A program made the position numbers and the translations under genes. DNA of 55,977 nucleotides from Prevotella sp. (GTDB lineage Bacteria > Bacteroidota > Bacteroidia > Bacteroidales > Bacteroidaceae): contig JAFUUL010000060.1 of NCBI GenBank assembly GCA_017483805.1, positions 1 to 55,977 of the forward strand, read 5' to 3'. The notes under the pieces were generated by a model. It was not told the origin of the DNA and searched no databases. It was given only the letters and a program-made list of their open reading frames with translations. This document shows positions 1-8,783 of the stretch, piece by piece (positions within the stretch are counted from its first letter, which is position 1; each line of letters opens with the position of its first letter).

Positions 1-52
1 ATTCATCAGCATCAGAATCTTTGATTTCTGATTGTGATGAGATAATTAATAT

Positions 53-64
53 GTTGATATCAAC
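53..64. promoter_or_regulatory. Perfect 12-bp palindrome upstream of the pectate lyase
   Basis: GTTGATATCAAC reads the same on both strands and lies about 28 bases before the first ATG of the pectate lyase gene. It could be an operator half-site pair, but no regulator can be named and a chance palindrome is possible. No clear TAnnTTTG box is visible in the 91 bases available upstream. Confidence 0.3.
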
Positions 65-91
65 GTGTAAAACAATAAATCCAAGACAATT

Positions 92-3000
92 ATGAAAAGA
101 CTGCTGAGACTACTTCTACTGACACTTATCACTTATCACTCATCACTTCCTCTGCCCAGCAACTGGCATTCCCCGGTGCACAGGGCTTCGGCCGCTACGC
201 CACGGGTGGTCGCACGGGGTCGGTCTACCACGTGACCAACCTGAATGACTCGGGCACCGGCTCGCTGCGCGATGCCATCAGCCAGCCTAACCGCATCATC
301 GTGTTCGACGTGAGCGGCGTCATCCGCATCAACTCGCGCCTGGTGTTCAAGAGCAACCTCACCATTGCCGGACAGACGGCTCCCGGCGAGGGCATCACCG
401 TCTATGGCGACGGTATGTCGTGCTCGGGTGCCACCAATGTTATCATGCGCTACATGCGTTTCCGCATGGGCTCGGTAGGCACGAAGGATGCCGACTGTGC
501 CGGCCTGGCCAATGGCGGCAACATCATCTTCGACCACTGCTCGTTTGCATGGGGACAGGATGAGAACTTCTCCATCAACTGGGACAACAAGGGCACGGCT
601 CCCCACGACGTGACCATACAGAACAGCATCGTGGGCCAGGGCCTGATGCAGCACTCGGCCGGCGGTCTGATCCAGGCCGACAACATCACCATGTATCGCG
701 TGCTGCTCTGCGACAACAAGACTCGCAACTTCAAGGTGAAGGGCAAGCACCAGTATGTGAACAATCTCGTCTACAACTGGAGTGCCTATGCCTACGAGAT
801 GGGCGGCGAGTCCAGCGGCGACTCCTATGGCAATGCCGTGGGCAACCTCTTCATCAATGGCAATTCCACCGGCGCGTCGGCCAACGGCTTTTCGGGTGGC
901 AACAGCAATTTCCACTTCTACGGTGCCGACAACTGGCAGGACCGCAACAAGGACGGCATCTTCAATCCCGAACTCTTCACGGGCGACGGCGGCGGCGACC
1001 GTCAGAGCACGCCCTACGACTATCCCGAACTGGAGACCTGGTCGGGCAAAGACCTGGTGGAGAAACTGCTGCCCGAGGTGGGCGCCTCGCTGCCTTACCG
1101 CGACCTGACCGACGCCTATATGGTCAACGAGGTGCTGTCGTTCGGCAAGAAGGGCAACCTCATCACCAGTGAGAAGGATCTGCCCTACGGCACCCCCGAC
1201 ACTTGGACCGTGTTCAAGGGTACCAAGCCTCAGGACACCGACGGCGACGGCATGCCCGACGACTGGGAGGAGGCCAACGGCACCGACAAGACCAAGAACG
1301 ACGCCATGACGCTGGCCGCCAATGGCTATGCCAACATCGAGAACTACTTCAACGCCATCACCAAGAGCGACCGCCAGTTCTTCCTGCGCGCTCCCATGCT
1401 GCTCACCATGACGGCCTCTACCACCAAGAGCATCACGCTCGAGTGGTCGGACTTCACCGACAACGAGGATGGCTTCATCGTGGAGATGAAGCAGGGCGCC
1501 GACTTCGTGGAGATAGGCCGGACGGCTGCCAACGTCAGCACGTTCGCCTATGCCGACGATGCACTGACGCCCGCCACCTCTTATATCGTCCGCGTCTGCG
1601 CCTACCAGGGCGAACAGCGGTCGGACTACACCGCGGAACTCACCGTCAAGACGCGCCCCGAGCAGGTGGACATCATCGATGCAGAGACCTTCACGGGCGA
1701 GGGTGCCGGCGAATGGCTGATTGCTCCTACGACCGACGAGACCTACACCCTCACCGAGGCCAAGGACTACACGGCCGTGGTGGTGCGCAGCGATGCCAAC
1801 GTGACCATCGACGGCACGGGCTACATCAGCGGCACGGCCTCGCTCAACAAGACCGGACAGGGCACGCTCGTCGTGGCCTCCGATCAGCAGTATACGGGAG
1901 CCACCGTGCTGCACCGTGGCGTCTACGAGTTCTCCAGCCTGAAGAATGGCGACGTGGCCAGCGGACTGGGCAAGAGCCAGGAGTTCGCCCAAAACTGGGT
2001 GATGGATGGCGGCGTCTATAAGTACACGGGTGCCACGACCTCTACCAACCGCTCGGCCCGACTCTACAACGACACCGAACTGAACATCGCCCGCAGCGGC
2101 ACCGTAGTCACCATGAGCGGCTCGCTGGAGGGTCAGGGCGACCTGACCATCGACGGCCAGGGCCAGTTGGTGGTCAACTCCACCAGTTTCTTCAACTTCG
2201 ACGGTAACCTCGTGCTCAAGGGCGGCGAGGTGAAACTGGCTTCGAAGGACATCTCTGATCATGGCATCGGCAAGGCATCGAAACTCGTGCTGCAAGGCGG
2301 AGCATTCTCGGCTGTGGGCAAAAACGAAGCCAACGTCACCTATAGTTTCCCCATCGAGGCCGTGGCAGGCACCACCTCGTCTACCTACTTCGACCTGTGG
2401 AACACCAATAAGTGTACCGTCACTGGTACTGGCACTCTGGAGTGGGGTGTCACCTACCTGCGCGAATACATCGAGGGCAACTGGGACGGCTTCACTGGCC
2501 ACCTCGTCATCAAGCCCTTCGGCAACAACGGCACCAACCGCCAGTTTGCCATCCGCAACAATGTGGGCATCCGCAATGCCACTATCTATCTGAAGAGTGG
2601 TGCTGCCATCAATGGTGCCAAGAACGAGTCTACCTACTATCTTGGCGGACTGTCGGGCGAGGCCGGTTCCATCCTGGCCGGCTTCAATGTAAAGGCTAAG
2701 GGTAGCGGCACATGGGTCGTAGGCGGAGCCAATACCGATGAGACCTTCAATGGCGTCATCAACAATAACGACCAGGCCGGCAGCCATCCAGGCACTACCA
2801 ACATCGTGAAGGAGGGCACTGGCGATTGGCGCTTGACGGGCGCTAATGTCTATGCCGGCACAACGAAGGTCAACGCCGGAACGCTCATTGTCAACGGCAA
2901 GCACACGGGCACCGGTGCCATCACCGTGGCCGCTGCTGCCACGCTGGCCGGACGGGGCTCGCTGGCCGGTGCCGTCACGCTCAACGGCACGCTGCAGGTG

Positions 3001-3948
3001 GGCGACACGCTGGCCACCGACGCCGGCCTGACGTTTGGCGGCGGACTGCGGCTGGGCACTGCTGCCGTGCTGAGTCTCAACGAGGCTGCACAGGAGGCTA
3101 CCCACTACAATGGCGACGAGATACAGGCCTTCACGGGCACCGTCACCAGTGGCACCTTTGCCAAGATACTGCCCGAGACGCCCGGCGAGGGCCAGACCTG
3201 GGACACCAGCGACCTCTACACCAAGGGCATCCTGCGCGTGGTGGGCGGACAGGAGAAACCCGATGACCCTCAACCCGAGCCCGAGCCGCAGAGCGAGACC
3301 AAGAAGGTCTGCATAGCCTGGGGCAACTGCACCCGCACCGGCGGTAATGACAAGTGCACCGAACTGGTGGGCAACGAGGAGAGTCCCTCCAACAACATCG
3401 GCTTCTCGATGCACTACACCACCGTGACCGATAAGTACTACAGTGCCGGCAGCAAGATGACCTACGACTTCGACGGCGTGCAGCGCACGGGCATCAAACT
3501 GTCGAATGGTGCGCAGAACAGCATCATGATTCCCGACGGCTACAAGTTGACGAAGATTATCTTCTGGAGTGTCGCTGCCAGCAACTCCAGTGACCGCACC
3601 AGTTACTGGAAGGAGGTGGCCGGACAGGCCTATACGGAGAGCGACGGACAGATCCTCGACCTGACCCGCACGGCCTCTTCCCCCAACAAGGCCGAGTTTG
3701 CGCTCAACAATGTGCAGCGCGAACTGACCTTCACTAATGCCGGCGAGCAGCAGAGCGTCGTCATCGTGTTGGAGTATCATACCGGTGGTGATGATACCGG
3801 CGTAGAGACCGTCACCATTGGCGGCACCCTCCGCACCGAGTACTACACCCTCTCCGGCGAGCGCATCTCCGCTCCCGCCAAGGGTCTCTACCTGATGCGC
3901 ATCTACACCAGCGACGGCCGTGTGCAGTCGCGCAAGGTGCTCTTCTAA
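92..3948 (+). CDS. Secreted pectate lyase (PL1-like) with Fn3, PATR repeats and T9SS tail; start out of frame
   Basis: The N-terminal part has the signature of Bacteroidetes pectate lyases (FPGAQGFGRYATGGR, then GTGSLRDAI, TIAGQTAPGEG, RYMRFRMG), so it probably cleaves pectic polymers outside the cell. A Ca-loop-like DTDGDGMPDDWE segment lies near residue 334 (counted from base 232). It is followed by a fibronectin III domain (about 385-475), two autotransporter-type beta-strand repeats (GQGTLVV and GTLIVNG segments) and a C-terminal LSGERI...GLYLMRI...GRVQSRKVLF tail of the type IX secretion kind. The ATG at 92 opens a good signal peptide (MKRLLRLLLLTLIT), but its frame differs from the body. 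The body frame is open from base 79 without any ATG, and its first possible start is GTG at 232, inside the conserved lyase fold. The two frames meet in the 7-bp tract at 122-149; one more unit would join them and give a signal peptide ending SSA-QQ. It may be a phase-variable OFF allele, a real frameshift, or an assembly error. Confidence 0.85.
122..149 (+). repeat. Heptanucleotide tract (four TCACTNN units) in signal-peptide codons
   Basis: Units at 122-128, 129-135, 136-142 and 143-149 follow a 7-base period (ACACTTA, TCACTTA, TCACTCA, TCACTTC). Seven is not divisible by three, so gain or loss of a unit changes the reading frame. Distance from the ATG at 92 to the body frame is 140 bases to base 232; adding 7 makes it divisible by three. 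Losing two units would do the same. Confidence 0.85.
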
Positions 3949-3967
3949 GGTACTGATAAACCAAAAC

Positions 3968-4008
3968 AAACATCCACACAGCAGGTCTTTCCCTCTGTGT
4001 GGATGTTT
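3968..4008 (+). terminator. Strong hairpin after the pectate lyase gene
   Basis: A perfect 14-bp stem (3968-3981 with 3995-4008, AAACATCCACACAG paired with its complement) with a 13-base loop starts 20 bases after the stop codon. The stem's A/T ends provide the U-rich tail on either strand. Confidence 0.8.
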
Positions 4009-4087
4009 GTCTTATGGCTGCAGGTCCGCGTACTCCGTCACCACGGCGGAAATGGGCTGAAATTCATGTCGAATGGAGGCTCTTTTC

Positions 4088-4640
4088 GGTTCTGCGTCAA
4101 TTTGAGTGGTAAAAATATGTTAATAAGGATGGCACGGAAAACATCGAAAAGCCGATGTACAGGGGATATCACGCGGGCGCGGCCCATTGACTGCTTGCCA
4201 GAAACTAACCAAAACAAGGTGCACTTACTGCACCTACTGCACCTAAATAGGGTACCGAGTTATGAAAATATCTCTGCTAGTTATGAAAATATCTCCCATA
4301 GATAGAAAAATATCTCTGGGAGTTATCAGGATAACCTGCATCGCTGCCAGAAACGTGACAAGGAATTGACAAATCAAGGCACGATATATCGTTTTGTAAA
4401 ACGCAGTAGCCTGAATCTGCAAAAGACAATACTAAATGCCAAATCCCAAATCGGCGAAGGCGACAACTCCTAACTCACGATCAAGTGCAGTTAGTGCAGT
4501 TAGTGCACCTTGTTTTGGTTAGCATATACGTGCTGCTCAGATGCCGCTGTAACGCGGCATATGCCCTGTTTACGGACTTTCTGGCTCGCTGCGTCTTTCC
4601 ATGATTAACATATTTTTACCACCCAAATTGACGCAGAACC
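4088..4640. mobile_element. Non-coding nested inverted-repeat element (MITE-like), about 553 bp
   Basis: Outer inverted repeats of 37 bases lie at 4088-4124 and 4604-4640 with a single mismatch (left end GGTTCTGCGTCAATTTG). Inner inverted repeats of 37 bases lie at 4206-4242 and 4485-4521 (TAACCAAAACAAGGTGCAC..., two or three mismatches). The interior holds short direct repeats but no convincing gene. It fills most of the 894-base gap between 3949 and 4842. The architecture fits a miniature transposable element or the remains of two nested ones. No target duplication was found by eye. Confidence 0.65.
4258..4320. repeat. Three 21-bp direct repeats inside the inverted-repeat element
   Basis: Units at 4258-4278, 4279-4299 and 4300-4320 share AGttATgAAAATATCTC, with a fourth partial copy starting at 4321 (AGTTATC). 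The regular 21-base period resembles protein-binding iterons. No replication gene is adjacent, so an origin is not claimed. Confidence 0.6.
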
Positions 4641-4814
4641 ACAAAATGCATAAAAGAGGAATCACCGTGGTTCGCACTTTTCTTATGGTTCTGTAAGTGG
4701 TTTTGTGGTGAAGCATTTGTATGTTTCAAGCGGTGCGCTTCTACTGATAGTGCAAATTGAGCGAAAAAACAATTTTCTTTGCTTATTTCTTTTGGCAGTA
4801 TCACAGAAAAGCAC

Positions 4815-4822
4815 TACCTTTG
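4815..4822 (+). promoter_or_regulatory. -7 box of the TSCPD gene
   Basis: TACCTTTG matches the Bacteroidetes TAnnTTTG consensus and lies 20 bases before the ATG at 4843. Confidence 0.7.
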
Positions 4823-4842
4823 CAGCGGATAATATTAGACTT

Positions 4843-5115
4843 ATGGCAACAAAGCATATTCAGTATGAGACAGTGGGCACGTGCTCGAAGTTGATCGACG
4901 TGACGGCCGACGAGAATGATGTCATCCAGCAGGTGTTTTTCCTGGGTGGATGCAACGGCAACCTGCAGGGCATCAGCCAACTGGTGCGCGGACAGAAGAT
5001 TGACGATGTGATCAAGAAGATAGACGGCGTGCGCTGCGGGGCGAAGAACACTTCGTGCCCGGACCAGTTGTGCCGCGCGCTGGAGAAACTGAAGACGGCC
5101 CCACTGGAGCACTAA
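4843..5115 (+). CDS. TSCPD domain protein (TIGR03905 type)
   Basis: This 90-residue protein carries the hallmark TSCPDQLCRAL near its C-terminus, an FFLGGCNGN turn and a VRCGAKNTSC segment, which place it in the small TSCPD family. TSCPD domains also occur at the C-terminus of some class II ribonucleotide reductases, where cysteines may bind metal or act in redox, but the function of the stand-alone form is not established. The start at 4843 is chosen because a -7 box ends 20 bases upstream; an earlier in-frame ATG at 4705 would lie upstream of that promoter. It converges with the MFS transporter gene, with only 3 bases between the stop codons. Confidence 0.85.
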   Translation: MATKHIQYETVGTCSKLIDVTADENDVIQQVFFLGGCNGNLQGISQLVRGQKIDDVIKKIDGVRCGAKNTSCPDQLCRALEKLKTAPLEH

Positions 5116-5118
5116 CAT

Positions 5119-6408
5119 CTACCTCTGCCTGCCGGCCAGGAAGAACTGGCGGGTGCGGAGGAAAAAGAGCGCGACGCCCAGGGCGTTGACAAAGGCGACC
5201 GTCCAGAAGGCGGTGTCGTAGCCGAAGTGTTCGGCTACGATGCCGCCTATCAGTATGCCCAGTCCCATGCCGACATCCCACGAGACAAGTATGGTGCTGT
5301 TGGCCGTGCCTCGCTCGTTGTGGTGGGCCATGTTGATCATCATGTTCTGGAAGGCGGGCCACATGTGGCCGTTGCCCAGGCCGATGAGCAGGGCAGAGCC
5401 GTAGTAGCCGAAAGAAGTGAAGAGTGATGAGTGAAAAGTGAAAAATTTACTGCTGCCTAAAGTTGGCATTAATATAAATAAGGTGTAGCCGACCAGGGAG
5501 ATGAGCATGCCGGAACCGGCATTGAAGGTCAGGCGACCCTCGCGCAGGGCCTTGCCGCCCTGTAGACGGGAGAGGATGAGGCCCACGGAGCAGAGCAGGA
5601 AGTAGGTGCCCGTGCCGCCGGTGATGCCCATGGCCTCTTTGCTGTAGATGGCCAGATAGTTGCTCAGCACGCCGAAGCAGAACCCAAACGCCACCATGTT
5701 GACACCCAGCAGCCAGCCGCGCAGGAGGAAGAAACGGTCGAGAGAGAGTGATGAGTGAATAGTGATAAGTGAAGATTTTCTCAATTCTTCATTCCCCGTC
5801 TTGACGGTTGCGTCGACGATGAGGCCGGCGGTGGCCACGATGAGTGCCAGCCAGAAGAGCAGCGAGAAACTATGGGTGTGGTGGTAGATGAAGATGCCGA
5901 TGGTGGGGGCGATGGCCATTGCCAGATTGTTGCTCAGCCCGTAGTAGCCGATGCCTTCGTTGCGTCGCGAGGAGGGCAGCACGTCGATGGCTACGGTCGA
6001 GTTGGCCACCGTCAGTGCACCGAAGGGCCCACCGTGCAGCGTCCTGACGATGGTGAAGAGCAGCAGCGTGGAGGCGGCCAGATAGCCGGCGAAGAAGATG
6101 GCGAAGGCCGTGAAGCAGATCAAGAGCACCTGCTTGCGTGGAAAGGTGTCGACCACATAGCCGCTGAAGGGGCGCAGGATGAGGGCGGTGATGGTGTAGC
6201 CCGACAGCACCAGTCCGATGACATCCTTGGTCGCACCGAACTCTTCGCTGAGGTAGAGCGGCAGGAGGGGTGTCAAAACATAAAAGGCGAAGAACAGCGA
6301 GAAGTTCGCTGCCATCACCTTTATGTAGTTGGCGTTCCATAAAGACTCTTCCCCAGCCCCTCCCTGTGAGGGAGGGGAGTAAATAGTCTTTCTGTCTGGG
6401 GTACTCAT
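5119..6408 (-). CDS. MFS transporter
   Basis: A 429-residue multi-pass inner-membrane protein of the major facilitator superfamily. The substrate is unknown; the best clue is only general resemblance to drug or sugar efflux MFS proteins. Hydrophobic segments start at about residue 33 (FSLFFAFYVLTPLLPLYL), followed by the loop motif RPFSGYVVDTFPRKQ between helices 2 and 3. Two stretches look foreign: SSLITIHSSLSL near residue 220 and FFTFHSSLFTS near residue 335, each encoded by a 28-base heptanucleotide tract, both in the cytoplasmic or loop regions. The first two dozen residues (SPPSQGGAGEES) are encoded by a REP-like palindrome, so the start may have been recruited from the repeat. ATG at 6408 is used; a TTG lies directly before it. 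Confidence 0.85.
   Translation of the reverse strand: MSTPDRKTIYSPPSQGGAGEESLWNANYIKVMAANFSLFFAFYVLTPLLPLYLSEEFGATKDVIGLVLSGYTITALILRPFSGYVVDTFPRKQVLLICFTAFAIFFAGYLAASTLLLFTIVRTLHGGPFGALTVANSTVAIDVLPSSRRNEGIGYYGLSNNLAMAIAPTIGIFIYHHTHSFSLLFWLALIVATAGLIVDATVKTGNEELRKSSLITIHSSLSLDRFFLLRGWLLGVNMVAFGFCFGVLSNYLAIYSKEAMGITGGTGTYFLLCSVGLILSRLQGGKALREGRLTFNAGSGMLISLVGYTLFILMPTLGSSKFFTFHSSLFTSFGYYGSALLIGLGNGHMWPAFQNMMINMAHHNERGTANSTILVSWDVGMGLGILIGGIVAEHFGYDTAFWTVAFVNALGVALFFLRTRQFFLAGRQR
5414..5441 (-). repeat. Heptanucleotide tract (four units) within the MFS gene
   Basis: On the plus strand the units end in AGTGA (GAAGTGA, AGAGTGA, TGAGTGA, AAAGTGA); on the coding strand they read TCACTNN, the same unit as at 122-149. 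It encodes part of FFTFHSSLFTS. Confidence 0.8.
5745..5772 (-). repeat. Second heptanucleotide tract within the MFS gene
   Basis: Four units of NNAGTGA on the plus strand (AGAGTGA, TGAGTGA, ATAGTGA, TAAGTGA), again 28 bases. It encodes the LITIHSSLS stretch of the transporter. Confidence 0.8.
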
Positions 6409-6467
6409 CAACCTATGGTCTATCTGCTCCCCTCCCTCACAGGGAGGGGGTGGGGGAGAGTCTTCTT
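6343..6467. repeat. REP-like inverted pair (BIME-like) between pheS and the MFS gene
   Basis: Two GC-rich palindromes, CCCCTCCCTGTGAGGGAGGGG (one base over the core) near 6357-6377 and CCCCTCCCTCACAGGGAGGGG near 6431-6453, face each other; the right one continues GGTGGGGG. Together with their flanks they form an inverted repeat of about 38 bases at 6343-6381 and 6429-6467, with about three mismatches. The left copy lies in the first codons of the MFS gene. Confidence 0.7.
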
Positions 6468-7525
6468 CAGTCGGCGGCTTGGAATTCCTCGAGGAAGCGG
6501 GTGTCGTTCTCAGAGAACATACGAAGGTCGGAGACGCGGTACTTCAGGTTGGTGATGCGCTCCACGCCCATGCCAAAGGCATAGCCGCTATAAATCTTCG
6601 AGTCGATGCCGCACTGCTCCAGCACGTTGGGGTCCACCATGCCGCAGCCCAGGATCTCCACCCAGCCGGTGTGCTTGCAGAAGCCGCAACCCTCGCCGCC
6701 ACAGATGAAGCACGAGATGTCCATCTCGGCCGAGGGCTCGGTGAAGGGGAAGTAGGAGGGACGCAGGCGAATCTTCGTGTCGGCGCCGAACATCTCGCGG
6801 GCAAACGACAGGAGCACCTGCTTCAGGTCGGTGAACGACACGTTGCGGTCGATATAGAGACCCTCCACCTGGTGGAAGAAGCAGTGGGCGCGGGCCGTGA
6901 TGGCCTCGTTGCGATAGACACGGCCCGGGCAGATGACGCGGATGGGGGCTGTCAACTTGCCGTCCTCGGTATGCATCTGCTCCATCACGCGGGCCTGGAC
7001 GCTGCTGGTGTGGGAGCGCAGCAGGATGTTCTTGGTCACGTCGTTGGGATGCTGGCTCACGAAGAACGTGTCCTGCATATCGCGGGCGGGGTGGTCGGCG
7101 GCAAAGTTCATCTTGGTGAACACATGCAGGTCGTCCTCCACCTCAGGACCATCGGCCAGCACGAAGCCCATGCGGCTGAAGATGTCGATAATCTCGTTGG
7201 TGACGATGGTCAGCGGATGGCGCGTGCCCAGTTGGATGGGGTAGGGCGTGCGGGTCAGGTCGATGGCCTCGTCGCCAGACTCCTGTGTCTGACAGGCCTC
7301 GCGCAGTTCGTTGATGCGGTCGGTGATGCGCTGCTTCAGTTGGTTAATCTTCATGCCCACCTCTTTCTTCTGTTCGGCAGGCACCGAGCGGAAGTCATTC
7401 ATCAGTTCAGTGACCTCGCCCTTCTTGCTCAGGTATTTCAGTCGCAACTGCTCTACCTCTTCGGCATTTTTTGCCTTCAGCGTGTCCACCTGCTGAAGGA
7501 GTGCATTGATTTTCTCGAGTATCAT
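6467..7525 (-). CDS. pheS: Phenylalanine--tRNA ligase alpha subunit
   Basis: Attaches phenylalanine to tRNA-Phe as the catalytic alpha half of the alpha2-beta2 cytoplasmic enzyme. The 352-residue protein has the N-terminal coiled-coil (residues 1-85), then class II motifs: DHPARDMQDTFFV around 140-155, motif 2 GRVYRNEAITARAHCFFHQVEG around 203-225, and motif 3 GYAFGMGVERI near 317-327. Length is close to the usual 340. A -7 box lies 52-59 bases upstream. pheT is not adjacent in this window. The stop codon lies at the edge of the REP-like inverted pair. Confidence 0.97.
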   Translation of the reverse strand: MILEKINALLQQVDTLKAKNAEEVEQLRLKYLSKKGEVTELMNDFRSVPAEQKKEVGMKINQLKQRITDRINELREACQTQESGDEAIDLTRTPYPIQLGTRHPLTIVTNEIIDIFSRMGFVLADGPEVEDDLHVFTKMNFAADHPARDMQDTFFVSQHPNDVTKNILLRSHTSSVQARVMEQMHTEDGKLTAPIRVICPGRVYRNEAITARAHCFFHQVEGLYIDRNVSFTDLKQVLLSFAREMFGADTKIRLRPSYFPFTEPSAEMDISCFICGGEGCGFCKHTGWVEILGCGMVDPNVLEQCGIDSKIYSGYAFGMGVERITNLKYRVSDLRMFSENDTRFLEEFQAAD

Positions 7526-7576
7526 TCTATATCTTTTTTACCTTTTTACTTTTTTACCTTTTTACTTTTGCGGCTG

Positions 7577-7584
7577 CAAAGGTA
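7577..7584 (-). promoter_or_regulatory. -7 box of pheS
   Basis: TACCTTTG on the minus strand, about 52 bases before the pheS ATG. The leader includes an 8-base-period pyrimidine run (7529-7568, TTTTTAC-type units). Confidence 0.65.
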
Positions 7585-7590
7585 CAAAAT

Positions 7591-7625
7591 AATTATGAAT
7601 TAAGAATTAAGAATTATGAATTATT
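7591..7625. repeat. Heptanucleotide tract (five AATTAAG-type units)
   Basis: Units AATTATG, AATTAAG, AATTAAG, AATTATG, AATTATT occupy exactly 35 bases between the pheS promoter and the upstream gene. The tract supplies the last two codons and the stop codon of the AAA-CYTH gene. Confidence 0.85.
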
Positions 7626-8720
7626 TTTTGCAGCCAGGTTGTAGTTGTAGTACGCCTCGTCGCCGGTCACGTCTTTGATGACCCGCAAGAAGGGCGGAAA
7701 CTTGACCGGTTCGCCCTCGGCGATGCCCTTGGTCTCGAGGATGACGAGGCCCTGCAACTGGTCCAGATAGGTGTCTACCTCGAAGTACTGGCCCTTCCAG
7801 ATGAAACTGTTGCGACGCTTGTGGATAGTCTGGCGGCCCGGGTCGGCCAGTCCGAGCATCATCTCGTAGAGGCTCAGGTTAATCTGGCGCTCGGTGACCA
7901 GTTCCTCGTTCTCCGAGGTCTTCTTCTTCGTGGTGTGCACATAGACGAACTTGCGGCCCCAACTGCGCTTGCGCAGGCGGATTTCGGCATCGGGCTCGCC
8001 CTGCAGGTAGGTCTGCGTAATGTCGCTCTCGATGCTGTCCTCGGGCAGCGTGCCGGTCAGTTCGACGATATACTTGCGCTCCTTGACGATGGGCTGTGGC
8101 AGGCCGAGCACGTTGCTGATCTCCTTGATGACGCGCCGCATCTTGCAGTCGAAGTCATCGTGGTTGTTGATGACGCGCAGGTGGGGATGGCCCGTCCAGG
8201 CATGAATCACCTTCTTGTCCAGTCCGCGGGCTATGCGCAGTCCCTCCTCGTTCATCTGCTCATAGCGCTGGGCGTTGTTGGCCGTCGTGTAGTACTGCTC
8301 GGCACCATCGGCAGCCGACACCAGGTGGAGCACGGCATCGTAGCGGTCGCGCAACTCAGGCGTCGAGGTGCCCACGGCCCTCGTGATCTGCTCCCACACC
8401 TCAGGCTCCATGTAGGCCGAGATGTCCATCGCCCCGCGGTCGCAGACGATGATGCTGGGCTTCACGCACTCCTGTGCCATGCGCATAAACTTGTCCTCCA
8501 GGGCCAGTTGGATCTCCAGCGTGGCCTTCTCGCCCTCGTAAAAGAATCCCTTGTTCTTGGTCAGGTAGTTCATGCCGGCCTGCGTGAAGAGCGTCGGCAC
8601 CTCAGGAATGGTGAACACTTTGAAGCCGAGGCTCGAGAAGTGCTCGATGATGCGTACCAGGGCGGTGGTCTTGCCAGCGCAGGGGCCGCCGGTCAGTACG
8701 ATGCGTTTGATGTCGTTCAT
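7614..8720 (-). CDS. AAA ATPase fused to CYTH domain (TTD14-like)
   Basis: A 368-residue predicted cytosolic NTPase. The N-terminus has a P-loop (GGPCAGKTTA, residues 11-20) followed by a nucleotide-kinase-like fold with VCDRGAMD near 90. The C-terminal half starts at ERKYIVEL (about 217) and looks like a CYTH/triphosphate tunnel domain, with alternating charged strands (EIRLRKR, YFEVDTYLD, LVILETKG). The same pairing is known from the animal TRPL translocation defect protein 14 and uncharacterised bacterial relatives. The first part of the CYTH signature reads ERK rather than the usual ExExK, so catalysis should not be assumed. The final residues NNS come from the heptanucleotide tract. A -7 box lies 26 bases upstream of the ATG. 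Confidence 0.8.
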   Translation of the reverse strand: MNDIKRIVLTGGPCAGKTTALVRIIEHFSSLGFKVFTIPEVPTLFTQAGMNYLTKNKGFFYEGEKATLEIQLALEDKFMRMAQECVKPSIIVCDRGAMDISAYMEPEVWEQITRAVGTSTPELRDRYDAVLHLVSAADGAEQYYTTANNAQRYEQMNEEGLRIARGLDKKVIHAWTGHPHLRVINNHDDFDCKMRRVIKEISNVLGLPQPIVKERKYIVELTGTLPEDSIESDITQTYLQGEPDAEIRLRKRSWGRKFVYVHTTKKKTSENEELVTERQINLSLYEMMLGLADPGRQTIHKRRNSFIWKGQYFEVDTYLDQLQGLVILETKGIAEGEPVKFPPFLRVIKDVTGDEAYYNYNLAAKNNS

Positions 8721-8745
8721 TGCTATTGGTTTACTTTTGCGACTG

Positions 8746-8753
8746 CAAAGGTA
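8746..8753 (-). promoter_or_regulatory. -7 box of the AAA-CYTH gene
   Basis: TACCTTTG on the minus strand, 25 bases before the ATG at 8720. Confidence 0.65.
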
Positions 8754-8783
8754 ATCATTATTCTTTTAATTCCAAAACTTTTG

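Noticed and set aside
136-3969. A 1277-codon open frame on the minus strand, antisense to the pectate lyase
   Set aside because: Low-complexity composition rich in His, Gly and Val with no recognisable domain; the plus strand encodes a clear lyase. It is a GC-rich shadow frame.
3997-4305. A 102-codon plus-strand frame in the MITE-like element
   Set aside because: Runs through the terminator, the inverted repeat end and the iteron-like units; no family match and no promoter.
4258-4320. 21-bp repeats as a replication origin
   Set aside because: No replication initiator gene next to it; the repeats lie inside a transposable-like element.
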